Position numbers and translations under genes: made by a program
Part shown: positions 1 to 11,418 of the stretch, one piece after another
Numbering within the stretch: the first letter of the stretch is position 1
Layout: each line of letters starts with the position of its first letter
Origin: Lineus longissimus
Lineage: Eukaryota; Nemertea; Pilidiophora; Heteronemertea; Lineidae
Length of the DNA: 64,000 nt
Assembly (NCBI RefSeq): GCF_910592395.1
Contig: NC_088309.1
Location: 16,184,599 to 16,248,598, forward strand
Reading direction: 5' to 3'
Notes under the pieces: model-generated
What the model saw: the letters and a program-made list of their open reading frames with translations, nothing else
Told to the model about the DNA's origin: nothing
Database searches by the model: none

Positions 1-1498
1 TTGATGTCCTCGATGAACACTTGCTCCCTGGAGGCGACATCTTCAATGTTCTGGCGGCAGGTCTTGATAAGTTGGAAGCCTTCGAGATGGTCCACTGGTT
101 GTCAGCACTTTGATAAAATCGCTTCATCCAGGGACCTGTAAGAACTTTTCCAACGACAGCGAGGACTTGAAGCTGCAGCATGGTGAGTGGACAGGAAAAT
201 TCCTGAATAAGGCTGGTTTTAAATTCAGAGTTGTGCAGGCATTTCTTCTCCAGGTACATCTTGATGTCTTGGTGGTAAGTGCAATATGTTGCTGCTAGTT
301 TGAAAAGAACAAGCAAGCGATTTCCTCTGTAGCGGGTAATGAGTGACAACGGTAGGTTGTGGTCGACAAGGAACACTCGAAATCCATGGGGGTCACCTTT
401 GCTGTCCTAGTGTCGCATTTTGTTGAGCGCTAATACGACTTTCTCGGCTTTGCAGGCCCCACTAAACAATCCGGACTTTGTTCCCTTTGGCTCCAACGAC
501 TTGAGAGTGGTTCTGCATTTGGTGGCAATTGTGTCGAGTGGATGCAAATGGCAGTTCACTTCTACAAGCGTGGAGCCAAACTCTTCGTTTACAAGCCGTA
601 TGGCTGCATGGTTTGCAGCTGCCCGGTCGCTCAAGCTGCATCGGATGTGGGACTGCATGACTTTATTTACCATCTTCACATCTGTCTTTTCTTTTCCTAC
701 AATGCAGTAGCTTTGGGCCAAATGCTCCACTGTCTTAATGATGTGATCGGCATAGTCCTGAGCAGTGCCCCCAGCCAGCTGATCAAGGGCAAGAACAGTG
801 CAGCTCTCTTTTGATGTCGCATGAATTTCGTTCACGTGAGTGCCCTCCTTGGTCGTTGCATCAAAACCAATGGTGACGATTTCTGTTTCATTTAGGAACT
901 CGGCAGCCTGAAAGTCACTGACCACACCCAACTCAACGGCCATAGTCTCAATGGTGCTTCGACTTGGGATATCCTTCACCACTGCATCCAAACTCTTTAC
1001 AAAAGCCCAAATCAGTCCTGGTATCCTCTCAGTAGGCACATTGGATCCTAGACATTCATACACGAGAACCCGCATTTCAACACCGTACATTTTACCGTCC
1101 TTTCCAAATACGTCAATGCCTGGATCCTGAGTATTTTTCAAATCTTGTAAATCCTCCTCCAATTCCAACACTTTGTGTTGATATGACGTTTCTATGTCAC
1201 GCACCTCTTCGACATGTCTCTTTGTGAGATCCCCCAGTTCAATTGCAAGGACCTCAATGCGTTCGTGCTTTTTTTCCTCGGATTTTTTCACTTCATTCAG
1301 CTCACTTTGAAAGTCTTTGGCGACATCAGTATTGCGGCATTCAATTTCAAGTCGTTTTATAGTATCTTTCAAGTTATCTATCGTTTCATCTCGGCGTTTC
1401 AAAGTCTCTCTCTCTCTTTTTTGCAAGCAGTGCCGCTGATTGGCCGATCGATAGAAGAGATGCCACCATTTAAAAATGGCGGTAGTCGCTGCTTCCAT
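1..1498 (-). pseudogene. Coiled-coil + RNase H-like (hAT-like?) protein family, copy A, broken and cut by window edge
   Basis: I do not recognise a named family. The open frame at 407-1498 (363 aa) starts with a charged coiled coil (about residues 25-125, Lys/Glu-rich heptads), then a conserved block with GFDATT, CSLSDRAAANH and CHLHPLDTIA. The order D..., (S/T)DRxxxN, CxxHPLD resembles the catalytic D, (T)DNAAN and CxAHxL blocks of hAT-type RNase H folds, so a diverged transposase or a protein derived from one is inferred. The frame stops at a TAG (407-409), but homology to the copy at 16.7-18.8 kb continues in the same frame beyond it (GDPHGFR, YRGNRLLVLF) and shifts frame near position 100. 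The gene therefore carries one nonsense codon and one frameshift and runs off the window. It could instead be a live gene with assembly errors. Confidence 0.6.
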
Positions 1499-3180
1499 GA
1501 AGGTGAGTGAAATTTCTCATGTTCAATCGGTTGATACTCTTTTAATCAACATGACCATGTACCTGAAATTTGTTTAGGTACTGAAAAGAGTCTGTATAAT
1601 TCAGATTTATCAATAGTTTTTTATAATATTGCGGAAATTTTCTGCACAAATTAGCGAAAGTTGGTGCTCGTCTCATGTCATTTTAGAGCGAGAAATTTGT
1701 TTCCGTCGATCTCTACCAGTGAAAAATCGCTTGCATAGCTTCGAATTTTTGTGAAAATAGGTATCTGAACTTGGTTTCAAATAGTCTAGAGAGTTACCTT
1801 TGTGGTGATACATATGGTATGTGATAAATATTTGTGGAATTTGTGAAATTCGGTTTTCAAACGTGCCGATGATGCAAGCAATCTCGCGTGAATTTTGCAA
1901 GTCCTGATATGACGACCGGGTGTCAAAAATCACTCGCCTAAATTCAATTCAAAGATCGAAAATAATATCTGAACCTAGTTTCAAATAGCCTACGCAATTA
2001 TCATTTCGGTGATATATAATGCATGCATGTAATAATTGATTAATCTGCCTAAATCGCGCAATTAAAACAGCGAAAGATCGTGATAAACACTCTGGTTGCG
2101 GTCACACTAAATAACGACCGGTAGGGTTTGGAGTCTGGCGGAGAAAAAAGGTAGCGCCCGGAGGTTGAATCGGGATTTTTATGCACTTTTAACTGTATAT
2201 ATATGTTGTTTAGATGTATTTCTAACTGTTCTGTAACTTTGATGACCAAGCTTGCACCCAAAGTTGGTAAAATTGATGTTTGTTTATGGACTGCGCTAGC
2301 GACCGGAGAATTCGCCGTTGGCCATGTTGGCTACGGTCCCTGAGTTGTTGTGGTTGGCAATTTTGCAACAAATCTCGCCATTTACGTTTGTTTTCTCCCT
2401 GTCTGGTCATTGGCCGTGACAACAATTATTTTGAAAGTCACATTATGACATCGTAGTATATATTTCACTGCAGTTTCGTTACGCAGCAATGCTCATGTTT
2501 TTGGTTTGCAATCCAAGTCTGTACACTGCGCTGTGCATGGCTGTACTGTAGGCTGTAAAAAAGACAAAAACGATAGCCTAACCCAATAGGATAGGCTTAG
2601 AGTATAACTCAACAGGCCCTCATGATTCATTTGATGGACACCTTATTTGATAGTACCTCATCACTAAGTCCACTAGATCCTGTTCTGTCACATGTCGTAG
2701 ACGATAGACAATTTTCAAAATGTAGTACACCACTAGCTCATCTTTAAGCCCAGCTCTCGGGTCACATCATGGTGGCACGGTTGGCTGTTGAGTGTTATGG
2801 TTCAGTCTGTGAGACTAATTTAAAGAGGTTACACTTTTATTTTGAATTGGAAAACAGCCCACAGGGCTGACTTTTCACTGAGTAATAAGTGTGCCCTTTG
2901 AAGGTTAAGTCTCTTTCTGGATTTGCTTCCATAGATGCCTTGTTCAGGATATCATCTGACAAATGCCTGATCAAGCACAGACTGTATCCGGTGGTGTACA
3001 TTTCCTCGTCTATGTCACCCTTTTTTATTCAGTCAGTGTTAATTTCTCTTCCCTTTTTTTACAGATTAACTGTTGTTGGTTATTGCAAGAGGAGTCGTTG
3101 GCACATTTCAAGCTCAGGAAAGCACTTGCTGTTCCCACATTCAGAGTAAGGTGTGCTTACTCGTTTTACTGCTTTCCATT
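1499..3180. other. No gene seen; diverged tandem duplication inside
   Basis: No convincing coding region or RNA gene. Two diverged direct copies about 204 bp apart begin at about 1758 and 1962; both carry the core TTTCAAATAG followed by a GGTGATA block. The rest is AT-rich unique-looking sequence with only short chance ORFs. Confidence 0.5.
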
Positions 3181-3195
3181 CCCGGAGAGCGTTAT

Positions 3196-3280
3196 CAAAT
3201 ATCTGCCACAAGGCAACAAATATCTGCCGCAAGGCGCTTCAAATATCTGGCGAAAGGCATCAAATATCTGCCGCACCAAT
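3196..3280 (+). repeat. Short tandem repeat, about 21-23 bp x 4
   Basis: Four near-identical units each start with CAAATATCTG and continue with CCGCAAGGC or a variant. No coding role is apparent. Confidence 0.8.
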
Positions 3281-3415
3281 AAAGTTCATTTTGTTAACCA
3301 ACTCTTTATTTTATTTTCTTCACATACACATCTGCGTGCTAGACGTTACAGCTTCACGTTGCCTCATGATAACGGTACCAACACACACTTGGCCCTTTCC
3401 TTCACCTATCCATTT

Positions 3416-3447
3416 CAGCTGAGCGCCAGGCCCTTGGGCCTCTTGTT
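3416..3447 (+). mobile_element. HINE-Y 3' terminus (solo end)
   Basis: CAGCTGAGCGCCAGGCCC followed by TTGGGCCTCTTGTT is the same 3' terminus found at 46500 and 58832. It has an AGGCC/GGCCT hairpin about six bases from the end and ends in T. The matching 5' part is not seen upstream, so this is a fragment. It abuts the endonuclease fragment that follows. Confidence 0.6.
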
Positions 3448-3449
3448 AT

Positions 3450-4263
3450 CAGAGTGTGATGATTGTTCAACTGACCAGCTAGCAACAATTCTAGACATAA
3501 TAATACAATGATCGGAATCGGTTCTAGAAAATTCACCTACTTGGAAATAAAGTATAGAGGGTAGCAGTTTTTCTGAGCTTATTGCATAGTCAATAACACT
3601 GCTCCCTATGGGCCCATGATACGTATATTTCCCTTGATAATCCCCCAGGGTGCGACCATTCAGTATTTTGAGCTGTGATGATATACAGAGGTCAAGTAGC
3701 AGTTTACCTCGTTTGTTCTTGCTTTAGCATCTCCATGTAGCAAAATATGGCCTTTTTGAGAAATTACAGCAATCACCTACGATCAGTTGGAGGATATCAC
3801 AGCTCAGACCACGAGAATGTGAAGTAGAAGCCGGAGGATCATGGATAAAGCATACATAAACATCACATTCCAAGTTGAAGAAGTTACAGTTTTGTAGAAC
3901 CAATTGAAAGTTTGGGTTAGTATTTTTAAGGAAAGTAACCCCCTTCTCACAGGAGTTCCTTACATATACAACAATTCCACCGTGATCCCTTGTTGCTCTA
4001 AGAGCCCTTTTCCGGTAAATATGGTGATTTACATAACCTGGCATAACTAGGACAGAATCAACATTGGTATGCGTTTCCAGAAGGCCACAGATATCCACTT
4101 TATTGATTGACCGTAGGAATGCTGGATTCTTTAGTTTGTCATAGTGTTTAGATTTTAAACCATTTACGTTCCAGCTCCCGATGGTCATACCCCACTTCTT
4201 AGTGACATCATTTGACGGGCTAAAAAGAGCCATAAGATGTAAATAAATCTCTCCACCCCCCAA
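3450..4263 (-). pseudogene. Non-LTR retrotransposon AP-endonuclease fragment
   Basis: On the minus strand the open frame 4263-3724 starts with GSWNVNGL and VDICGLLETHT, the N-terminal motifs of the apurinic/apyrimidinic-type endonuclease of LINEs. An in-frame TAA lies at 3724-3726, and the same frame continues with RGKLLLDLC, VIDYAI and DSDHC, the C-terminal catalytic blocks. Reverse transcriptase is absent: the sequence ends at the HINE 3' terminus at about 3447. LINE copies usually lose their 5' end, so loss of the 3' side here implies a deletion or rearrangement. Clade not determined. Confidence 0.75.
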
Positions 4264-4600
4264 AAAATTGGTAGTTTTCTTTTCGACTTCTATAAATGAA
4301 TTATTCCCCCCGAGAATCCAATCAAACCACAGCGTAATTGGGATAGATTTATATTAGACTAGTAATATTAATATTACTTCTGAGAACTGTCCTAAATTGA
4401 TTCATGCCCCATTGAGCCTCAGTGGCTGGTGAATTTTGGAGCATATAGACCAGGAGCCCAGGGGGGTCAGCCTAGGTGAAAAGCTAACCAATTTCTACAA
4501 GTGTCACTGGACTCCCTATGGATCACTGTCAAATGATATGAACGTCTGCCGCGCCCACTTTGGTGGGTGTGGTCAGGAGGGGCAAAATAATTGAACCCAA

Positions 4601-5300
4601 AAACTAAGCTAGACTAGTTTGTTTATTAACCACGTAAAACCTGTTGCAAAATGTTAAGCATATCAAAATGTATTAAAAATGATCAATGACTGACATTTTA
4701 GACAGTTGGGTGTGTCCGCCAGACTAAAAAAACAGGTACCCAAAACCTAAGCTAGACCAGCTCATTTACTAACTACTTAAAACTTGTTGCAAAATGTTCA
4801 GCATATTCATATCTATAAAAAATGACCAATGCCAGACGTTTTGAGTGGTGGGGTACCCCTGCCAGACGCCCCACCCCCAAACCTAAGCTAGGCTAGCTCA
4901 TTTACTAACCACTTGAAACTTGTTGTAAAATGTTCAGCATATTCATATCTATCAAAAATTACCAATGCCAGACATTTTCAGTGGTGGGGTTCCCCCGCCA
5001 GATGTCCCTAATTGCCCCACCCCAAAAACTAAGCTAGGCTAGCTCATTTACTAACCACTTGAAACTTGTTGCAAAATGTTCAGCATATTCATATCTATCA
5101 AAAATGACAAATGCCAGACATTTTCAGTGGTGGAGTACCCCCGCCAGACGTCCCTAATTGCCCCACCCCAAAAGCTGAGCTAGATTAGTTTATTTACTAA
5201 CCACTTGAAACTGGTTGCAAAATGTTCAGGATATTAATATCTATCAAAAATGACCAATGCCAGACATTTTCAGTGGTGGGGTACCCCTGCCAGACACCTG
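4601..5300. repeat. Tandem array, about 137-147 bp x 5
   Basis: Five units start at about 4603, 4743, 4880, 5027 and 5172, each with an AAGCTAG block, an ACTTGTTGCAAAATGTTCAG block and CCAGACATTTTCAGTGGTGG. Inner units are closest to each other; the first is the most diverged. This is a minisatellite- or satellite-like array with no coding potential. Confidence 0.85.
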
Positions 5301-5905
5301 AAAAGCTAATCTACATCAACACATGACTAACCATTATATTAAAACGTCCACTCTTAAAATTAATTAGTAAAAACAACTAGTCTAGTAGTTACTATTGTAC
5401 AGACCGATAAATTAGTAAAATAGTAGTAAAACTAACCATTATTTAGTTGTTTTATATGTACAGGCTTAAAAAGTAGTAAAAATGACCATTGAAATGGTAA
5501 GAATTAATAATATCTACACTTGAAACAATATATTTCCCGGTCGATGCAATAGGAACTAACAGAATTGTAAAACATTACTATTATGAATAGTTATTTTTTA
5601 CTAATCAAATTTAAGTGTGTAGTATCGCAAAACATTCAAAATATTTCAATGCAAAGAGCATCTCTAATCAGTTGGGAAGTACGCCTGCCATGCAGAGGGT
5701 ACAAACTGCAAATCAGATCAGTGACTATACAATTATATCATGAATGTGTTACTGGTATACAATATTATAGATGTATCTGGCTATTATCAAGTCCTTATTT
5801 GCAGCAGTGTATGCTTGGTCATCTTTTGGTATGAGTTCATTCTCTCTAAAATGTTCAGTACAGTATAAAGACTCAATGAACTATTAATTACAATTAACTA
5901 CAAAA
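5301..5905. other. AT-rich stretch, no gene seen
   Basis: The sequence is AT-rich with repeated TTAGTAAAA-like words (about 5360-5490). No coding, RNA or clear mobile-element signal was found. Confidence 0.5.
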
Positions 5906-5907
5906 TA

Positions 5908-8659
5908 CTAGTACATGCCCTCGTCTGGATCAGAATCTGAATCTTCTGTCCAGGGTTCATCATCAGAGTCATCAAGTTCATCAAGAGATGCAGGGTCACA
6001 TTCGTTCCCAACAATAATTGTCTCATCGCTGTCACTGTAACTCTCTATCTCTGTGTCATCATCTGCCTCGATGTCATTTTCTGCCATGTCTGCATCTGTC
6101 TTTTTGAGCAAACTGCCTGGGATTGAAGCTCCTTTAAACCAAATGGGATGGAGGAGACCATCAGCCACCTCCCATCCATAATCGGTTGGTGCCATACCAT
6201 CACCTGGACATGACGCTGAAGCCTGTTGCCACAACATGGTTACCAAGTGCTCTGATTGTAACTGTTTGTACGGTGGAACGAATTGTGACCAAGACTTTGC
6301 TCTTGGTAGCTTGAGTTTTGATTGGGACAGATGCTCGAGTCGTTATAGTTCTGCTCACTGCTTTGATCACGATAACGTAAGTTTTTTTAGCGTCGGTACT
6401 TCGAGTCGGCAGAGTTCTGCTCACCACCTTGATCATGATAGCTTGAGTTTTGATTGCGACGGTAGTTCGAGTCGGAAGAGTTCTGCTCACGATAGTTTGG
6501 GTTTTGATTGCGACGGTAGTTCGAATTCTGATCACGTCTTTGATCATGATAGCTAGAATTTTGGTTGGGACAGTAGTTCGAATACTGATCACGATATTTT
6601 GGACTTTGGTTTGGACGATATTTTTGATCACGGCTTTGAGTTTGATCATGATAGCTCGAATTTTGGTTGAGACGAGAGTTTGAGTTTTGATCGCGACTAC
6701 GCTTGGGGACAATGCCTAACACTTTGTGAATGCACTGTTTACAGTTCATTCACCAGTCTACTGGTTCTCTCAGCTGTGAGGTGCAGCCCATCACTCTGAT
6801 GGAACTTCGCAATGGGTCCAGACGAATCCCCGAGGTTGCGATGAGAGCAGGTTGTGACTTGTTCGACAGGTTCAAAATGCTCCTCAAGAATGGCATTTGC
6901 GACCTGACCCCGAAGTTCATAGGCATGTACCTCCGATCGAGGGGGGGCCAGGGACACAACAACTTTTGTCATGGGGAAGTCATGGGAAGCCACAACATTA
7001 TCCGCAACTTCATAACCAGTGCATTCTTTCACATCATTTGTGATAGCGTGCACAACCAGAACGTCAGGGGAGGCAGACACTGGCATTGATGCCAGAATGT
7101 CTTTAGTTTCTTCCAACGTGTAGGCCGGTTTTGCGGATTTTGTGGTGCAGAAGTCCTTGGGATCCAGGTTGGGTACACCTGCTTGAATTGAGAGGATCCC
7201 ATAAGGAAGACACTGGCAGTTTTCATGACAGGCGCGATCTTGCGGGCAGTTGATTTGACATTTGGAGAGTTCGGTGCAGACGATTGATTTCAGTGGCGCC
7301 AGAGTTCGACAAACTGAGCTCCTTGATCAAGCCGTCTTTTTCAGCTAGACTCGAGAGCATTGTGCCTAGAAGTCGCGAGTTTCTATCAACACTACTTTGC
7401 AGTTGAACTTTGATGTCTGTGATCAGGTTGTCTTTTTCTGCAAGTCTCCAGCGCATTTCACTCTGAAGTTGAGAGTTTCTATCCTCACTACTTTGCAGTT
7501 GTTCTTTGAGTGAAGTTTTGAGTGAGTTCAGCATGGAGTCATCCTGCCTTGAATTGTGTAATTTCAATGCGAGGATTTCATCATTTGCTGAAATAAGTTC
7601 TGTCGACATTGACTGAACTTTCTGGTTTAGATCATGAACGCAACAGTCCTCAGCCGCGATACGATCTGAAAGGGAGAACACGTCCTTTTGAAGCTGGGTG
7701 TTTTGCTTTGAAATAGCCTCGTTTAGAGATTTGAAGGTTGTGATCTTATCGGAAAGTTTTTCTTTCGTACAAACAAGTTCTCCATTTCAGACTGGTATCT
7801 ACAGGCCGATAGTTTTTTTCTCCAGATCAGCAATGACCTCGTCTTGATTTGCTAGTTTGCTTTTCAGATTGTCACAGTCACTTTTTAGTATGTTTTCAGA
7901 ATCAGGAGTACCACAGCTTGGATTACTGATGACACCAGATGTTTGGCCAATGGCCCCATACAGTTTTTCGAATGAGGATACAACTGTCGTTTCCAACCTG
8001 TGAAGCTCGTCCTTTACGAGAGCACGAAGGTCACCGTAGAGAGCGGAATCTGGAGAGCTTGAGGGAGTAGCCTTATGGTCGATTGTAGCTGGAACATTAC
8101 TGACTTCATCGGGTTCCTTGCACTGGGTCACAAGAGAGGGTATCGACATGTTTGGAACATTGTTGACTTCATCCTTACCCGAAGAAGCGAGTCGGGCCAG
8201 GCTATCAGCTCCTTCGTTGCTAATGTCACCAGAATGACCTTTTTTACACAACCATTACACCGTAAGCTTGTCAGCAACACCGGTAACAAGAGAGTCCAGG
8301 ACCTTCCACAGGTCTTGATTCACGACCGGGCGGCTTTTCGCGGTTTTCCATCCGTTTGTCTTCCACAAGGCTAACCACTTAGCATTTGTCATGCCCTTTT
8401 TTACGTATTGTGAATCTGTATGGATCGTAAGTGACTTTATTTCCTTGAATTGGTGAGCGTATCGTATAGCCAGGATGGCGGCATACAGCTCAGCCCTCGA
8501 GCTTGTGGCCTTTTTCACAGAATCAGGAAGGGCCGTTGAGGTGTTCCAAGAGTGATCGGTCCCCCAGAACACCCCACAGCCACCTTTTGGGTGACTGCCT
8601 CCATTGACAATGCAAGAACCATCCACATGAACGGACATGTCAGCCTCAGGTTTTATCAA
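5908..8659 (-). pseudogene. RNase H - coiled coil - SGNH hydrolase composite protein, broken
   Basis: Read on the minus strand, four modules follow each other. (1) An RNase HI domain (8659 to about 8190) with DGSC, SSRAELYAAI, HTDSQYV and NEGADSLAR, the D-E-D-D set. (2) A long Gln/Ser/Leu-rich coiled coil (about 8100-7300). (3) An SGNH/GDSL-type domain (about 7220-6740) with LMGSS, HAITNDV and SDGLHLT, plausibly the Ser, Asn and Asp-His positions. (4) An Asn/Gln-rich repeat tail, then an acidic end with HPIWFKG. Breaks: TAA inside the RNase H domain (8255-8257), compensating shifts near 7690-7800, and shifts near 7230, 7190 and 6270. SGNH esterase plus coiled coil is known from ORF1 of CR1/L2-type retrotransposons; the leading RNase H domain is unusual. 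A retroelement ORF1 or a host gene are both possible. Confidence 0.65.
6280..6720 (-). repeat. Asn/Gln-rich degenerate coding repeat
   Basis: Short units encode NQNSSYHDQ, RRDQNSNYRRNQN and similar on the minus strand. They lie between the SGNH domain and the acidic tail of the composite gene, and read as a low-complexity, prion-like linker. Slippage here can explain open frames in more than one phase. Confidence 0.7.
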
Positions 8660-8697
8660 GTATTCAATATCATGTTCGTGCAGACCGTTCTAAGAAA

Positions 8698-9144
8698 GAT
8701 ATCTCCATGAAATAAAAGGTATATTGCTCAGGAAAAAGTAGCCTTCACTATTTTCATATGTTACTCTTGCAAAAGCATTGACCTTGGATGACCATGGACA
8801 AAAGGTCAGCCAAGGTCATCGGAACTAATTACGGATAATACCAAGAAAACTGACTTTAACTTTGGTTTGCCTCAGAGAGAGCCCTTTTATTAGGGGACTA
8901 ACTATCAGGAATGTTTATCTATGCTAGTCACCCAGTTAATTGTCCTTGGTTTGACTTTGGATGACCTTCATGAAGGTCACCGATCAGCCAGAATATTGTT
9001 CCAAGGAGGTCAAATGACCATAACTTTGGTACTAATAAAGATACCTCCATGAAATAAAGAGTATATTGCTCAGGAAGAACTAGCCTTCACATGCCATACT
9101 CTTGCAAAAGGATTGACCTTGGACAAAAGGTCAACCAAGGTCAT
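8698..9144. repeat. Diverged direct repeat (~343 bp apart) with paired AGGTCA half-sites
   Basis: The block starting TCCATGAAATAAA and ending AAAGGTCAnCCAAGGTCAT occurs at 8703-8818 and 9044-9143. Each copy ends in two AGGTCA words spaced by four bases (8803-8818, 9128-9143). No gene is seen in 8660-9494. Confidence 0.65.
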
Positions 9145-9494
9145 GCTAAATAATTATTGATTATACATGTACATGACACCATTGTATCAATTTTCACTAT
9201 TGTCTTCCTCATCAAACCACTTGTGAAGGAAATGTTTCCCTGCAACAGTATTTGGTGAATCAAAGCAGTAGTTAGAACAGGAAAAAGTCCACTATCCAGA
9301 TTGGGGAATGCAGCTGCGACTGTCACTTCTGTGACTCCACCAGTAGTCCAAGACAAATCAAGAATATTTCTTTCAAGTTTGTTTCTTTCCTGACGGTCCC
9401 TTTGTTGTGATTTTTCGTGAAGACTGTACGTGCGAAACGCCGCAAGAACACTAGATTGTTATAAACTATTTTTACTAATGTAAGTGTCCCACTT

Positions 9495-10637
9495 GCGAAT
9501 TTTGGGGTGCAACACGGGGCGAATGAGAAAACCGTAGTTCATCGTAAACTGCTCGTAACTGTTCTTAGGTTGTCGCCTATGTTCGCAGTTATTCTCAGGC
9601 TTGCAAAAATTTGTCCGCGACTAAATTTTTGTCGAAGACAGTCGAAGTTACATCGTATGTCGTCGTACATGGTCGTACCATGGTCGTACCAGTTCGTACA
9701 GCATCGTAAATCTTATTCATGGAAGAATAACCTCGACTATCTACGGCAGTCTACGACTAACTACAAGTGATGTGCGAATACATCTTCGACTAACTTCGTG
9801 TAGTGCTGCAAGTGTTCGACCAATCAGCAACCAGTTGACACCAAGGTACGAAAACGTTCAAATGGCTGCGAATGGTGTTCAACAAGGTTCGAATACCGGT
9901 ACGAACGTAAAAAATAGCGGAGTAGGATCTGTAGTTTCATCTCTGGTGGTAAGGGCAGCCTACACTTGGTCGATTTCTTGGTCAAAAGTGGTGTTAGATC
10001 TTCCAGGAGAACCTCATATTGCTCAATAGGAAACCTCGTAAATTTCTTGAATGCTCTTGGATCCCTGGCCTTCAGTCTAGGTAGAATCTTGTAGTACATG
10101 CTGCAAGATTGTCTTTCCATTAAGACTGACCTAACCCATACAGATCTCTTCTTCCTCTGCTTCCTCTTGACTTTTTCCCTGTTCTCATGCTGTAAAAGGT
10201 CAATACACTGATAAATTATGGCCAGGTCGATCAGCTGTGCCTGCTCCCAAAGAGCCTTCTTCTCCCTTGGTAGCAATATCATGACTGCTGGAGATTGAGC
10301 TAGGAGCCCCTTTATATCCTCTCTAGAAGATCGATCGTGGATGAAATCGCGTCTTGAAGTCATTTTTATCGTACCATTGCGTACCTTATTCGAATATGGC
10401 CGTACACACGCGCACAGTGTTCGAATGATGTCGAAAGATGTCGTATATGCGTCGTATAATGTTCGCACCAAGGTCGTTGTTTGTGGTACCTTGTCGCACT
10501 TATTCGACCTTCCTTTCGTATAGAGTCGTATAGAGTCGAACCCCACTACGAAACACATGCGAATGCTGAAAATCGCAGCGTAATTGCGGGGTTATCGCAG
10601 ATTTCTCATTCGCCCCTTGTCGCACCCCAAAATTCGC
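9495..10637 (-). mobile_element. PIF/Harbinger-type element, deleted, with 36-bp TIRs
   Basis: Terminal inverted repeats at 9495-9530 and 10602-10637 begin GCGAATTTTGGGGTGC and match over 36 bp with a few mismatches. Between them lies only the N-terminal part of a Harbinger transposase on the minus strand. Subterminal zones (about 9540-9790 and 10370-10560) are packed with TCGTA/TACGA and TTCG words. A flanking 3-bp duplication was not obvious. Internal deletion is inferred because the DDE domain is absent. Confidence 0.75.
9824..10363 (-). pseudogene. Truncated PIF/Harbinger transposase, N-terminal part
   Basis: From the Met at about 10363 the frame contains VRSVLMERQSCSMYYKIL, RDPRAFKKFTRFP and PPEMKLQILLRYF, which match the N-terminal helical region of PIF/Harbinger nucleases (the WVRP...F..R and K..L..LRYLA region). 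The protein ends soon after, at about residue 180. The catalytic DDE_Tnp_4 domain is missing and the ORF ends in unrelated residues. Upstream in-frame codons to 10558 are subterminal repeat sequence. Confidence 0.7.
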
Positions 10638-10687
10638 ATAAAAAATACATTTCCTGAAAATTTCATGCTTATTTCGTTTATGACCAT

Positions 10688-10851
10688 TGACATGTTCGTC
10701 ACTGCAGGATTCTTGCTGGAACGACCAGATGAACAAAACAGGACCAACACGGATGTAGCCATTACTCCACATGGTTTATTACCCGCACTACGCATGCGCA
10801 CATAGATAATATCTCATACAGCTTGTCTCACAAAAGAGGCAATACACTACA
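10688..10851 (-). repeat. 3' LTR (164 bp)
   Basis: Identical base for base to 15691-15854. On the element's strand it starts TGTAGTGTATTGCC and ends CATGTCA. Confidence 0.95.
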
Positions 10852-10868
10852 GTCCCCCACACTAACAG
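10852..10868 (-). promoter_or_regulatory. Polypurine tract for plus-strand priming
   Basis: Directly before the 3' LTR the element strand reads AGTGTGGGGGAC. This is a purine-rich run in the position expected for the plus-strand primer. Confidence 0.6.
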
Positions 10869-11418
10869 TTTACTTCACAATCGTGGCTTTCTGACTTTTT
10901 TTCTAACAAGGGAAACTGTGTAAGGAATACTGTAACTTAAACATTTCAAATCAACAAGTAATCAAGTTATCCTAATTAGGAATTCTAATTAACTCAGTTC
11001 TAGCGAGCCTTAAAAATCAAAACCTCTGAGAATTAGACTCAGCTCAATGTCTGTTGTAATGATTCAATTCTGAAAACAAACACCTAAACTTGTAAAATTA
11101 CATGAATTGTCTCACTGGTAATTCCGCTTAGTACAAAACAGAACATACTTTCACACAGTACCAAATTACAGTTCTGATGTCTCATCTTTAGAATAAACAC
11201 GGAATACTAGTATATATTTGCAGGTTTGCATCTATGAATTGGAAACTACATGTATAACCAACACTTATGAGAGTGTTCCTTTCAAGATTATCCTAAATGC
11301 TGTCTACTCTAGAGTCTGAATAAATACATGACTCACACAACTGAAATGTCTCTGTCTTAGCAGAATTGGTGAATTCTTTTACACTTCACAACCAAGTTCA
11401 ACCCTTTCAAGTTCTAAA

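Noticed and set aside
9141-9356. 71-aa minus-strand ORF beside the Harbinger element
   Set aside because: No domain resemblance and no support for coding beyond an open frame.
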